Both the position numbers and the translations under genes were made by a program. From a virus: a DNA stretch of 30,245 bases. The stretch covers positions 1 to 30,245 of IMG/VR virus record IMGVR_UViG_3300033571_008051. One strand, written 5' to 3'. Shown piece by piece: positions 14,859 to 22,056 of this stretch. Under the pieces are notes generated by a model. It worked only from the letters and a program-made list of their open reading frames with translations. It had not been told where the DNA came from and did not search any database. Positions within the stretch are counted from its first letter, which is position 1. Each line of letters begins with the position of its first letter.

Positions 14859-15372
14859 AGGTAAGTAATTTTTCTCGCGAGTACTGAATATTACGAATGA
14901 TGTACTGCTGACTCGTGCCTATCTCTTTTGAAAGATTAAACGCATAATCCTTTAGCGACATTCCACTGCTCAAGTAATCGTTGAATAAATCGCGCTCAAA
15001 TTCGCTCAGACGGCTGATAATAATGTCTAACTGCTCTCTTGTTAAATAGAAATCGTCGGACTCGCTGATTTCGGGGGGGGTGTACTCAATCGCGGTGGCG
15101 TGCAGGTCGTGTAATTTATGATAACTACTTTTCTTATCGTAAAATTGAAGCACTATAGCTCTAGATAAATAAGGTCGAATCTCACCGGATAGACACAAAC
15201 GCTCGTAATTCGGGGAATGACTGATAACATCAATACAATGATGGACGAGATCCAAGTGAATGTCTCGGTTGTATGTCTTGGTCACGCGAGCTGCCACTCG
15301 TAACCAGTAGTCGTAGTATGTTTCTAAGCTACACAAGTGATAGGTAAGTTTCAATTTCTTTAATAGCCTCAT
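14833..15372 (-). CDS. Sigma-70-like / ECF-type transcription factor
   Basis: The protein has 179 residues. The C-terminal 70 residues (REQLDIIISRLSEFERDLFNDYL, then SLKDYAFNLSKEIGTS and a recognition-helix-like IIRNIQYSREKLLTY) resemble sigma region 4. The N-terminal YYDYWLRVAARVTK with DLVHHCIDVI resembles the start of sigma region 2. Such proteins would bind RNA polymerase and could direct later phage transcription. The gene overlaps the nuclease gene upstream by 44 bases and the Cys-rich gene by 26. Similarity is weak and from memory, so a different HTH regulator cannot be excluded. Confidence 0.55.
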   Translation of the reverse strand: MRLLKKLKLTYHLCSLETYYDYWLRVAARVTKTYNRDIHLDLVHHCIDVISHSPNYERLCLSGEIRPYLSRAIVLQFYDKKSSYHKLHDLHATAIEYTPPEISESDDFYLTREQLDIIISRLSEFERDLFNDYLSSGMSLKDYAFNLSKEIGTSQQYIIRNIQYSREKLLTYVHSRGKH

Positions 15373-15706
15373 CTACTGAATGGCAACACACCGCGCGGTA
15401 ATTTCGCTTATTCAACTCATCCATCCATTCTTTTTGAACTGCGCTTGGTTTGCTTGCCTTGTCTTTTTTAACTTCAATGGTCAAGCCGTGGTAATGTCCT
15501 CTTGGTTCGAAAATGATGAGGTCGGGAACACCCGCCACATAACCGGTTAATTTCATTCGTGCAGCTTGCATATAACTCAACTTAACGCCTCCATTGGTAG
15601 CGCAGTAAAGTGTTTTGGGCGCATAATGTCTTATAAAACGTATAATAGCACGTTGAACATCTGCCTCGCTGCCCTTTTTTATTATTTTATTTTTAGTGAT
15701 TGTCAA
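15329..15706 (-). CDS. VRR-NUC domain nuclease
   Basis: The protein has about 125 residues. The VRR-NUC core is clear: KKGSEADVQRAIIRF, CATNGG, GVPDLIIF with the acidic metal ligand, and GLTIEVKK. This PD-(D/E)XK-type fold cuts structured DNA and may resolve replication or packaging intermediates. The frame is open further upstream to 15835, with an ATG at 15781, but that part is poor and overlaps the rightward promoter at 15745-15777; I prefer the TTG at 15706 (reading M-TITKNKIIKKG). The start is the least certain element. It is the first gene of the leftward block. Confidence 0.78.
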   Translation of the reverse strand: MTITKNKIIKKGSEADVQRAIIRFIRHYAPKTLYCATNGGVKLSYMQAARMKLTGYVAGVPDLIIFEPRGHYHGLTIEVKKDKASKPSAVQKEWMDELNKRNYRAVCCHSVDEAIKEIETYLSLV

Positions 15707-15744
15707 TGAGTTAACCAATAAATGAAAAAATATTTCAAAAAATG

Positions 15745-15777
15745 TTTGGAAATTAGTTTTATCTTTCCGTACATTTG
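15745..15777 (+). promoter_or_regulatory. Main rightward promoter, Bacteroidota type
   Basis: TTTG at 15745-15748 and TACATTTG at 15770-15777 are 21 bases apart, a full match to the Bacteroidota consensus. Transcription should begin near 15782, leaving an A-rich leader (AAACAAAATAAATCA) before the ATG at 15805. It lies between the two divergent blocks and probably drives the early rightward genes. Confidence 0.8.
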
Positions 15778-15804
15778 TCATCAACAAAGAAACAAAATAA
15801 ATCA

Positions 15805-16023
15805 ATGACAAACACAATGAAAAATTCAATCTCACTTTCTAACTTCAGATTTACTCAAATTGCTTATGGTCGCTACAATGTGACTTACACAAGTCCGGTT
15901 ACTCGCAAAGAGTTCACTTGTACTACAACCCATATGCCTATAATTGATGCCACAAAGAATAGCGATAGTCCAAAGAAATGTGACTTGAAAGTTTTAAAAT
16001 CAATGTGCAAGAGAGGCTATTAA
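15805..16023 (+). CDS. Hypothetical protein, first rightward gene
   Basis: The product has 72 residues from the ATG at 15805. An ATG-less extension to 15775 would overlap the -7 box, so it is rejected; the in-frame ATG at 15820 is the alternative. The sequence is basic and beta-like (RFTQIAYGRYNVTYTSP, then a C-terminal CDLKVLKSMCKRGY). The position directly behind the strongest promoter suggests an immediate-early role, possibly host takeover, but nothing in the sequence shows this. Confidence 0.7.
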   Translation: MTNTMKNSISLSNFRFTQIAYGRYNVTYTSPVTRKEFTCTTTHMPIIDATKNSDSPKKCDLKVLKSMCKRGY

Positions 16024-16053
16024 TAACAAATAATCAAATAAAACAGAACAGTT

Positions 16054-16476
16054 ATGCAAAACAAAGAAACCGTGTTATCAAACCTACTTGCCATAGCGCA
16101 AGGTGTTAATGAGCATTTTAATGGCTTGGAAGTAAAATTAAAGAGTGGTTCTTTTTACATTGACAGTACCAATCAGAAAGAACATAATTTTATTGTCTGC
16201 TTGTTTCGTCCATTGCTGAGAGGTTACTACACACATATAGTAATAACCATCGACACAAAAACAAAAACGGCTAAATTGACAATTGAAGAGCATTACGACT
16301 TAGTGACGGGCGAATGCACTACACCCGACCTTCTAGAGGCGACGGAGCTTGCACTTGCTGAATTTCAAGCAATCGACTTCCGCGAGGTTTTCCGCGCCCA
16401 ACTGGAGGAGGCTCGTGAACGTGCAGGTCAAGCAGAGAATACCTATCGTATTTTATCAGATGTGGTAAATGGATAA
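16054..16476 (+). CDS. Hypothetical protein (140 aa)
   Basis: The product is a mixed alpha/beta protein: a helical N-terminus, strands near IVCLFRPLLRGYYTHIVITID, and an acidic/basic helical C-terminus (VFRAQLEEARERAG). The A-rich leader AACAAATAATCAAATAAAAC precedes the start. I do not recognise the family. It overlaps the next small gene by eight bases. Confidence 0.72.
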   Translation: MQNKETVLSNLLAIAQGVNEHFNGLEVKLKSGSFYIDSTNQKEHNFIVCLFRPLLRGYYTHIVITIDTKTKTAKLTIEEHYDLVTGECTTPDLLEATELALAEFQAIDFREVFRAQLEEARERAGQAENTYRILSDVVNG

Positions 16477-16618
16477 GCGTTATTACATTTGTGTTCAGTC
16501 AAGTGTGTACCCTCCGAACTACACTCCCGACTTTAACGCGAACACTCAGCACATTTTCGGTAGCATCAGAAAACAGTACAACAATCAAATAAATAAAACC
16601 AATGACGACAATTATTGA
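16469..16618 (+). CDS. Small hypothetical protein (49 aa)
   Basis: The frame starts at an ATG overlapping the end of the preceding gene and ends 17 bases inside the next one. The product begins MDKRYYICVQSSVYPPNYTP and ends with a hydrophilic Asn/Gln-rich tail. It fills an otherwise unexplained 125-base gap between two genes and has a protein-like composition. No family is recognised. Confidence 0.5.
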   Translation: MDKRYYICVQSSVYPPNYTPDFNANTQHIFGSIRKQYNNQINKTNDDNY

Positions 16619-17003
16619 TTTACTAAGAACCACTGCCGCAGAGGTAGTTAATGGGGAATCGGATCCATTGCACGCTTACATACTACTTAAACACTTGGAC
16701 AACGAACTGCAATCAGCACTTAAAATAGTCCAACCGCTTGCAATCGACAAGGCTACTATGTACAATCAAAAATCTTTTGAATTTCAAGGGGCAAGAATTG
16801 AGGTTAAGAACGCGGCAAGCCGTTGGGATTATTCAAATGTAACCGCAGTTAGGAATGTGCAGGATAGGCTTAAAACACTTCAGCAACTCGCCCAAAACGC
16901 GGCAGCTATGGGCGGCGAGATTTATGATGCTGACGGCATCGTGATAGAACCCGCAAAGAAAATAGAGGGAGCAACAACAATAGCAGTTATACTTAATAAA
17001 TAA
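16602..17003 (+). CDS. Hypothetical early phage protein (133 aa)
   Basis: The product is helical at the start (LLRTTAAEVV) with GARIEVKNAASRWDYSNVT in the middle, a motif I have seen in unnamed proteins near SSB-like genes of Bacteroidota phages, and a helical linker with DADGIVIEPAKK near the end. The leader AATAAATAAAACC precedes the start. A role beside the SSB-like protein in replication is inferred from position only. Confidence 0.75.
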   Translation: MTTIIDLLRTTAAEVVNGESDPLHAYILLKHLDNELQSALKIVQPLAIDKATMYNQKSFEFQGARIEVKNAASRWDYSNVTAVRNVQDRLKTLQQLAQNAAAMGGEIYDADGIVIEPAKKIEGATTIAVILNK

Positions 17004-17011
17004 ATAAACAT

Positions 17012-17683
17012 ATGTCAAATTACGCACCAATTTACGCAGAAAACAACGGAGGTGGCGCACCTCGCGAACAAGTACCCGCAGGAATGCATCTGGCACGATG
17101 CTACGAAATGATTCAAATTGGAACAGAGACATCCATTTGGGAGGGACAAACTAAATCGGCAATGAAAGTGAGAATTGGTTTTGAACTACCGGAAGAACTC
17201 AGAACATTTAAAGAGGAAAATGGAGAGCAACCGATGGTTATTAGCCGTGAGTTTACCTTGTCAATGCACGAAAAATCTACACTACGCGCCTTCCTTGAGT
17301 CTTGGAGAGGTCAAAAGTTTACTGAGGAGGAGGCAAAGAAGTTTGATATTACCAAGCTAATGGGCGTGCCTTGCCAGTTGAATGTGACACATGTTGAGAA
17401 GGGGGAGAAAACCTACGCAAACATTCAAGGCGCAACACCACTCCATAAATCAATGGTGGCGGCTATGCCCGCGCCAATGAATAAAGTACGCGTGTTATCC
17501 TATAGCGATTTTGATTGGTCGGTTTTTGAAACACTACCCGATTTCTTAAAAACAAAAATGGCGAATACTCCAGAGTACGGATCTCTGAAGTCTGCTAAAG
17601 AAGCGCAGGAACGTGCCAATGCTTTGAAAACGCACGGAAGCACTGTGCAAGTGGATGAATTAGAAAACGATTTGCCATTTTAA
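17012..17683 (+). CDS. SSB-like replication protein with acidic tip
   Basis: The protein has 223 residues. The first 145 look like the DUF669-like/OB-type phage proteins that bind single-stranded DNA: PAGMHLARCYEMIQIGT, MKVRIGFELP, then SREFTLSMHEKSTLRAFLESWRG and GVPCQLNVTH. The extreme C-terminus is ELENDLPF, closely like the DDDIPF tip by which bacterial SSB recruits partners. It is therefore likely to coat single-stranded phage DNA and recruit host or phage replication proteins. An A-rich leader precedes the ATG. Confidence 0.7.
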   Translation: MSNYAPIYAENNGGGAPREQVPAGMHLARCYEMIQIGTETSIWEGQTKSAMKVRIGFELPEELRTFKEENGEQPMVISREFTLSMHEKSTLRAFLESWRGQKFTEEEAKKFDITKLMGVPCQLNVTHVEKGEKTYANIQGATPLHKSMVAAMPAPMNKVRVLSYSDFDWSVFETLPDFLKTKMANTPEYGSLKSAKEAQERANALKTHGSTVQVDELENDLPF

Positions 17684-17686
17684 AAA

Positions 17687-17932
17687 ATGAGAACGGAATT
17701 GATTGAAGAGATTTGGAGCGCGATAGAAAGACTTCGCGCTCCAATAACCTGCGACGCTCCCATTGAAACAAAAAGTTTCGGCACTTGGAGCATAATGGGG
17801 GACATTGAACTCGGTTACCCAAACACCGGTTACATAGAACGATGCGTTCAGTACGTTGATGATTATAATGATGATCCAACAGACGAGTTAAACGAAGAGG
17901 AAAGACACGAATTAAATTATAGACTACGATGA
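17687..17932 (+). CDS. Small acidic hypothetical protein (81 aa)
   Basis: The product is strongly acidic, especially at the C-terminus (YVDDYNDDPTDELNEEERHE), with a central GTWSIMGDIELGYPNTG stretch. It begins three bases after the SSB-like gene and overlaps the HTH gene by four (ATGA). Function unknown; the negative charge would fit a DNA mimic, but that is speculative. Confidence 0.7.
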   Translation: MRTELIEEIWSAIERLRAPITCDAPIETKSFGTWSIMGDIELGYPNTGYIERCVQYVDDYNDDPTDELNEEERHELNYRLR

Positions 17933-18132
17933 AAAATAAATCTTGGAAAAATTTTGTTGAGAAGCACTTTAGTAATACCGAGGGTTTCGCAAGCACCCTT
18001 GATGTGACCACACCGACCGCTTACAAGTACATAAAACATCCCGTTGAGATGAAAGTTAAACACATCCACATTATAGCGGTAACGCTTGGTATCCATCCTA
18101 GCGAAGTGGTAAAGGAGGTGTATAATGACTAA
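17929..18132 (+). CDS. Small HTH protein, XRE-like
   Basis: The product has 67 residues. The region from residue 10 to 60 (FVEKHFSNTEGFASTLDVTTP, then AYKYIKHP and HIIAVTLGIHPSEVVKEV) fits a compact helix-turn-helix of the XRE/Cro type. Its genes overlap both neighbours, so it is part of the early operon. It may regulate the divergent promoter region, but no operator repeat was found there. Confidence 0.62.
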   Translation: MKNKSWKNFVEKHFSNTEGFASTLDVTTPTAYKYIKHPVEMKVKHIHIIAVTLGIHPSEVVKEVYND

Positions 18133-18619
18133 CTCCATTTTACAAGCAAGCGAGCTTGTGCCGCCATCTAAAAGACGCGAGTTTTTAAACATCATTTCTA
18201 AATCAAATAAATTGACGCAAGAGCAAAAAGAAATAATTGAAAGGGATGCTAATGATGTCATCGATGCTGCCGCTAAGTGTTGCGGGATTACACCGGTTGA
18301 AGCCTTAAGCCGTAGCCGAAAAGAGGAGAGGGTTTCTGCACGCTGCCTCGTCGCTTGGTATCTACTGAGAAAAAAGGGGTGGTCTCTTACTGGCATTAGT
18401 CGTCGCTTGAATTGTCACCACGCTACAATTATTAACCTGGTTAATCGGTGCGAAAATTTAAAAGAGGTAGACAAGCGTTTTAAACTTATCTTTGAAAACT
18501 TTTTAAAACAAATAGAAAATGAAACAACCCAAGAACCTGCATTTGATGTACCTGCACGCTCAATCGATTCCATCTCAGCTACACTCGACGTATTACGGCA
18601 TCGTGCAGTTAATAGTTGA
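18125..18619 (+). CDS. DnaA domain IV-like DNA-binding protein
   Basis: The protein has 164 residues. Residues 42-112 resemble the DNA-binding domain IV of DnaA: ARCLVAWYLLRKKGWSLTGISRR followed by CHHATIINLV, matching the S-L-x2-I-G and DHSTV-type signature helix. The ATPase domain is absent. Such a protein could bind DnaA-box-like sites as a phage origin binder or as a competitor of host DnaA. It overlaps the HTH gene by eight bases and its last 101 bases overlap the following gene in another frame. Confidence 0.68.
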   Translation: MTNSILQASELVPPSKRREFLNIISKSNKLTQEQKEIIERDANDVIDAAAKCCGITPVEALSRSRKEERVSARCLVAWYLLRKKGWSLTGISRRLNCHHATIINLVNRCENLKEVDKRFKLIFENFLKQIENETTQEPAFDVPARSIDSISATLDVLRHRAVNS

Positions 18620-19040
18620 TAGTGGCGGTAAATGCCACCAAAGTGAAGTGGATAAGTTTGAAATGAATGGATCATTGCGCTCCAAGTTCACTATAATAAA
18701 CAACGAGTGGAGTTGTGACTGGTTATTGTTTGAGGAGTTAATTAAAAAGGAAAGTGAGAAACGCGCCTCATTTACCACACCGGACATCAATGCTCTTTGT
18801 GATTTCTTTATCGAGAATCAATCGACCAAAACAGAAGCACAAAATTTTTACGATTTTTACCAATCGAAAGGGTGGCGAGTTGGTGCGGTTAAAATGGCTG
18901 ATTGGAAAGCCGCTGCTCGTCGTTGGATTAAAGCGAATACAAGTAAAACAATGAATAATGGAACAGATAAAATCGGAAGTCGCAACACTCGCGAAGGACT
19001 CAACGCTATGCGTGACGCACTTAATGGCGGAGTTAAATAA
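18519..19040 (+). CDS. Replication-associated protein with helicase-loader-like C-terminus
   Basis: The protein has 173 residues (the ATG at 18546 is an alternative start). Residues from about 90 to 145 have the pattern NFYDFYQSKGWRVGAV-K-MADWKAAARRWIK, which is common in phage replication initiation or helicase-loading proteins of Bacteroidota and Firmicutes phages. The N-terminal part is a likely winged-helix (YYGIVQLIVDSGGKCHQSEVDKF). It follows the DnaA-like gene and overlaps the next gene by 83 bases, consistent with a replication group. The exact role is inferred. Confidence 0.62.
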   Translation: MKQPKNLHLMYLHAQSIPSQLHSTYYGIVQLIVDSGGKCHQSEVDKFEMNGSLRSKFTIINNEWSCDWLLFEELIKKESEKRASFTTPDINALCDFFIENQSTKTEAQNFYDFYQSKGWRVGAVKMADWKAAARRWIKANTSKTMNNGTDKIGSRNTREGLNAMRDALNGGVK

Positions 19041-19734
19041 GACGCAAGCCGCTCGTAATGGTGTTCAATTTTTCAATGCTAACGGAGATGTTTTCGCTAA
19101 CTTATTTTCAAGGTGCTGCGTGCTTATTGGATGCGTAGCACCTACTCCAGAAGCCGCCATCGTTCTCGCTAATTTCCTGCGCGATCACAAGCCTCTTGTT
19201 TATGACACCGAGTTATTATTAGCAGTTGAACTGAACGTTGCAGGCAAGTACCCAAGCAGGACAGAGCATTATAATAGTTTTGATGCTTCTTACTGCGGGC
19301 AAGTTTTGGAAAAATTTATCGAGTACAAAAGAGAGCTGCATTTAAAGGAAGCACGCCAACCAAAATTAAACGAGGAAACAAAATTGCTTTCCGAGCCTAC
19401 CTCTGACGATAGCTTTGAAAAAATTATTCAATCAGACATCGATAATTTTAGAGAGGGTAAAAGTATGCTCGCTGCTCAGACACTTGCGCCATTTGTTGTA
19501 GATTATTTAGCTTCCAAAGGACGATTGGAACACTTGACAGACGATACACTTATTAAGTGGCAAATTGAAGCCAAAGAAAACATTTTTAGAAATTACCCAG
19601 ACAAGTGGACTCGCGGAAAAGTTCAACGATTAAAAAACGAAAATCATCCATTGTATAACGAGTTTCAAAAATCCGTATTGATGGAACGAAAAAGAATTAT
19701 TTATTTCAACTACCTAAAAGAAAATTTAAAATGA
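18958..19734 (+). CDS. Hypothetical replication-region protein (258 aa)
   Basis: The protein is mainly helical. Its centre (ELLLAVELNVAGK, then EHYNSFDASYCGQVLEKFIEYKREL) is a pattern I associate with unnamed proteins that accompany phage replication initiators. The C-terminus is basic and charged (KWTRGKVQRLKNENHPLYNEF). The start at 18958 gives an 83-base overlap with the previous gene; the ATG at 19024 would reduce it to 17. Function is unknown; helicase loading is one possibility. Confidence 0.62.
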   Translation: MEQIKSEVATLAKDSTLCVTHLMAELNKTQAARNGVQFFNANGDVFANLFSRCCVLIGCVAPTPEAAIVLANFLRDHKPLVYDTELLLAVELNVAGKYPSRTEHYNSFDASYCGQVLEKFIEYKRELHLKEARQPKLNEETKLLSEPTSDDSFEKIIQSDIDNFREGKSMLAAQTLAPFVVDYLASKGRLEHLTDDTLIKWQIEAKENIFRNYPDKWTRGKVQRLKNENHPLYNEFQKSVLMERKRIIYFNYLKENLK

Positions 19735-20015
19735 ACGGATCACACTACAACACGACGATGGAACACGCTCCAATACTTAATGTTTTGGAATCACGCGCGA
19801 GACATCAAGAGAAAATCATTATTGATTTATTCAAGCGTTTTCAATCTCTAACTCCATCGCAAGTTTATCAATTAGTTAAACAACAGTACCCATTGACAAG
19901 TGTTCGTCGCGCGATTACTAACTTAACTGGCGCAGGGGAGTTGATTAAAACGGATCAAAAGAAAATCGGCATCTACGGGCGTAGTGAATACGTTTGGAAA
20001 AAAACAGGATTATGA
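19731..20015 (+). CDS. Small winged-helix protein
   Basis: The product has 94 residues. The segment IDLFKRFQSLTPSQVYQLVKQ with TSVRRAITNLTGAGELIKT is a typical winged helix-turn-helix (recognition helix plus a wing ending in GRSEYVW). It overlaps the preceding gene (ATGA) and the large terminase gene (ATGA). It could be a regulator or a DNA-packaging accessory protein; its place directly before TerL makes it an alternative candidate for the small terminase. Confidence 0.62.
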   Translation: MNGSHYNTTMEHAPILNVLESRARHQEKIIIDLFKRFQSLTPSQVYQLVKQQYPLTSVRRAITNLTGAGELIKTDQKKIGIYGRSEYVWKKTGL

Positions 20016-21331
20016 TAGAAACAACTTCGGTTAAATACCATCCAAAGCAAATTGAAGCACTGAAATATCTTAGCGCGAAAAGTGATGTGTCTAAGATTCT
20101 TTATGGCGGTGGCGTTTTCTCCGGTAAATCTTTTTTTGGATGCGATTGGCAGATTAAAAGACGGCTTAAGTACCCCAACACAAAAGGACTCATCGGTCGA
20201 GCTGAGTTAAAGAAGTTGAGGTTGTCTACTATGCAAACATTTTTTGAACTCCTAACTGTTTACAACATCAAGCCAGGTATACACTACACATACAATGGAC
20301 AAGACCACGTCATTAAATGGTACAATGGAAGCCAAACGATATTAATGGATTTGGCTGATATGCCAAGTGATCCCGACTTCCAGAGATTTGGATCCATAGA
20401 AATAACAGACTATTTTATTGATGAGGCTGCAGAGGTTTCCAAACGTTGTGTAGATATTTTACACTCGCGCGTGAGGTATCGATTAATAAACGATAAGCCT
20501 AAAGGATTAATGACCTGCAATCCATCGAAAGGATGGCTTTACAATGAGTTTTATTTACCAAATAAGAATGGAGAATTGAGTGCAGAGAAAGCATTTGTAA
20601 AAGCCTTGCCAACTGACAACCCGTATATGTCGGAGAGTTACTACAAGAACCTGCTATTGCTTCCACCGCACGACCAAGAACGCTTGTTAAAAGGAAATTG
20701 GGAGTTTGATGACGATGCGTCCAAGATGTTTTTTACTAACGACCTCAATGCTATGTTTCGTCAAGAACCTGCGACTGGAAAGAAATACATTACTGCAGAC
20801 ATTGCTCGACTTGGTGAGGACAAAACAGTTGTAATTTTATGGGATGAGTTGACTGTTGTTCAAATTACCACTCTTGAAAAAAAACGAATTGATGAGATTT
20901 GTGAATTTATTCGTGGTATGCGCGACATTCACCAAGTGCCTTTAAAGAACATTATTTGTGATGAGGATGGTATAGGCAGTGGAGCGGTTGACACGCTGCG
21001 CTGCACGGGATTTAAGAACGGATCTGCGGCAACCAAACCGAAAGATTACGCGAATTTAAAATCCGAGTGTTATTTTCTTTTGGCAAATTATGTAAGCAGT
21101 GGCAAAATAGCCGTAAATTTAAGCGGCGATGTGACTGAGATTAAAAATAGAATAATTCAAGAGTTTGAAACTATCCGCAGGGCTAATATGGACAAGGACA
21201 CCCGCCTTAGCGTTGTGGGTAAAAAAGAAATTAAGGCTAAGTATAGTTTCTCTCCAGACCACGCCGACGCGATGATGATGCGTATGTACTACGAGCTTCA
21301 TCCGAATAAAGGAAACTATATGCTCAGATAA
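20012..21331 (+). CDS. terL: Terminase large subunit (packaging ATPase/nuclease)
   Basis: The protein has 439 residues from the ATG at 20012, which overlaps the upstream stop as ATGA. The ATPase half shows Walker A GGGVFSGKS (32-40), Walker B YFIDE (134-138) and a TCNPSKGW coupling motif near 170. The nuclease half has three acidic metal ligands: ITADIARLGEDK, CDEDGIGSG and SPDHADAMMM. Walker A has an unusual spacing (G-V-F before SGKS). The enzyme translocates DNA into proheads and cuts concatemers. It is carried in the early rightward operon, away from portal, capsid and the probable small subunit, which lie on the other strand. Confidence 0.93.
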   Translation: MIETTSVKYHPKQIEALKYLSAKSDVSKILYGGGVFSGKSFFGCDWQIKRRLKYPNTKGLIGRAELKKLRLSTMQTFFELLTVYNIKPGIHYTYNGQDHVIKWYNGSQTILMDLADMPSDPDFQRFGSIEITDYFIDEAAEVSKRCVDILHSRVRYRLINDKPKGLMTCNPSKGWLYNEFYLPNKNGELSAEKAFVKALPTDNPYMSESYYKNLLLLPPHDQERLLKGNWEFDDDASKMFFTNDLNAMFRQEPATGKKYITADIARLGEDKTVVILWDELTVVQITTLEKKRIDEICEFIRGMRDIHQVPLKNIICDEDGIGSGAVDTLRCTGFKNGSAATKPKDYANLKSECYFLLANYVSSGKIAVNLSGDVTEIKNRIIQEFETIRRANMDKDTRLSVVGKKEIKAKYSFSPDHADAMMMRMYYELHPNKGNYMLR

Positions 21332-21376
21332 ACCAAGTAAACAAATAAAAATGAACACAAAAAAAACCAAAGAGTG

Positions 21377-21865
21377 ATGAAAAAACAATTTGAAATCTTA
21401 GAAGAATTATACTTGCTGACTAAAGAAGTCAATGAAAGAATATCTGTTCTTAAACAAGCGGAATGGGAAGAATTTTTAAAAATTAAAAACTCTCTTATAA
21501 ATGCCTATGATAACGAATCGGACACATTATATTTAGTTAAGTTTAGTTACTCTGCATTGTATTTTTATAAAGCGAGTAAAGATAAATTGACAGAGGTGTT
21601 TTTGTCTTGGTTTAATAACGATAAGCCGCAACCAGTAATTAAAAATTATGACGAAGCAAAACAACTATTGGAAACATATAAAAACCCAACTAATTGTGAA
21701 ATAAGATCGTATATTGAGTTTGGGTATTTCCACGATATTCAAAGAAGGTATGACAGAATAGATTGGATTACAGATAGTATTCAAAAAAAGGAATTTTTAT
21801 ATGAAATAGAAAAAAACGATTTTGTTAAATCCCTTCAAGTTGCTTGTGAGTTTCATAGTAAATAA
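21377..21865 (+). CDS. Hypothetical helical protein (162 aa)
   Basis: The ATG at 21377 is preferred over an in-frame GTG at 21374. The product is Lys/Glu-rich and mainly helical (FEILEELYLLTKEVNERI), with aromatic residues later. The DNA here is visibly more AT-rich than the terminase gene before it, which may mark a more recently acquired segment. An 8-codon frame (21350-21376) ends at TGATG on its start and could couple translation. No family is recognised. Confidence 0.68.
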   Translation: MKKQFEILEELYLLTKEVNERISVLKQAEWEEFLKIKNSLINAYDNESDTLYLVKFSYSALYFYKASKDKLTEVFLSWFNNDKPQPVIKNYDEAKQLLETYKNPTNCEIRSYIEFGYFHDIQRRYDRIDWITDSIQKKEFLYEIEKNDFVKSLQVACEFHSK

Positions 21866-21897
21866 CATATAAAACAAAACAATAAATAACATAGAGT

Positions 21898-22053
21898 ATG
21901 AAAAACAATCAAGATTGGAGAAGATGCAAAAATTGCGGAAAATATCTTTCTTATAAGCAGTTAGAGGATAAAACAGAAATAGAATATGTTTTTATTCCAG
22001 ATACTGAATTTGCTATTGAAGATAGTTATTATAAACATAAAAATTGTAGTTAA
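21898..22053 (+). CDS. Small zinc-finger-like protein (51 aa)
   Basis: The product has a knuckle-type metal site: RRCKNCGKYL near residue 9 and YYKHKNC at the C-terminus, giving C-x2-C with H-x2-C. Between them is an acidic strand (IEYVFIPDTEFAIED). Proteins of this sort are often called in Bacteroidota phages and their hosts without a known function. It lies in the AT-rich segment between two hypothetical genes. Confidence 0.62.
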   Translation: MKNNQDWRRCKNCGKYLSYKQLEDKTEIEYVFIPDTEFAIEDSYYKHKNCS

Positions 22054-22056
22054 CAT

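Noticed and set aside
15707-15835. N-terminal extension of the VRR-NUC nuclease up to 15835
   Set aside because: It would overlap the strong rightward promoter and the first rightward gene, and its residues do not resemble the nuclease family.
14037-16000. Cluster of DnaA boxes as replication origin
   Set aside because: I saw no clear TTATCCACA-like repeats; the origin remains unplaced.
21350-21376. An 8-codon frame ending TGATG at the start of the 162-residue gene
   Set aside because: May couple translation, but eight Lys/Thr codons are not enough to call a gene.
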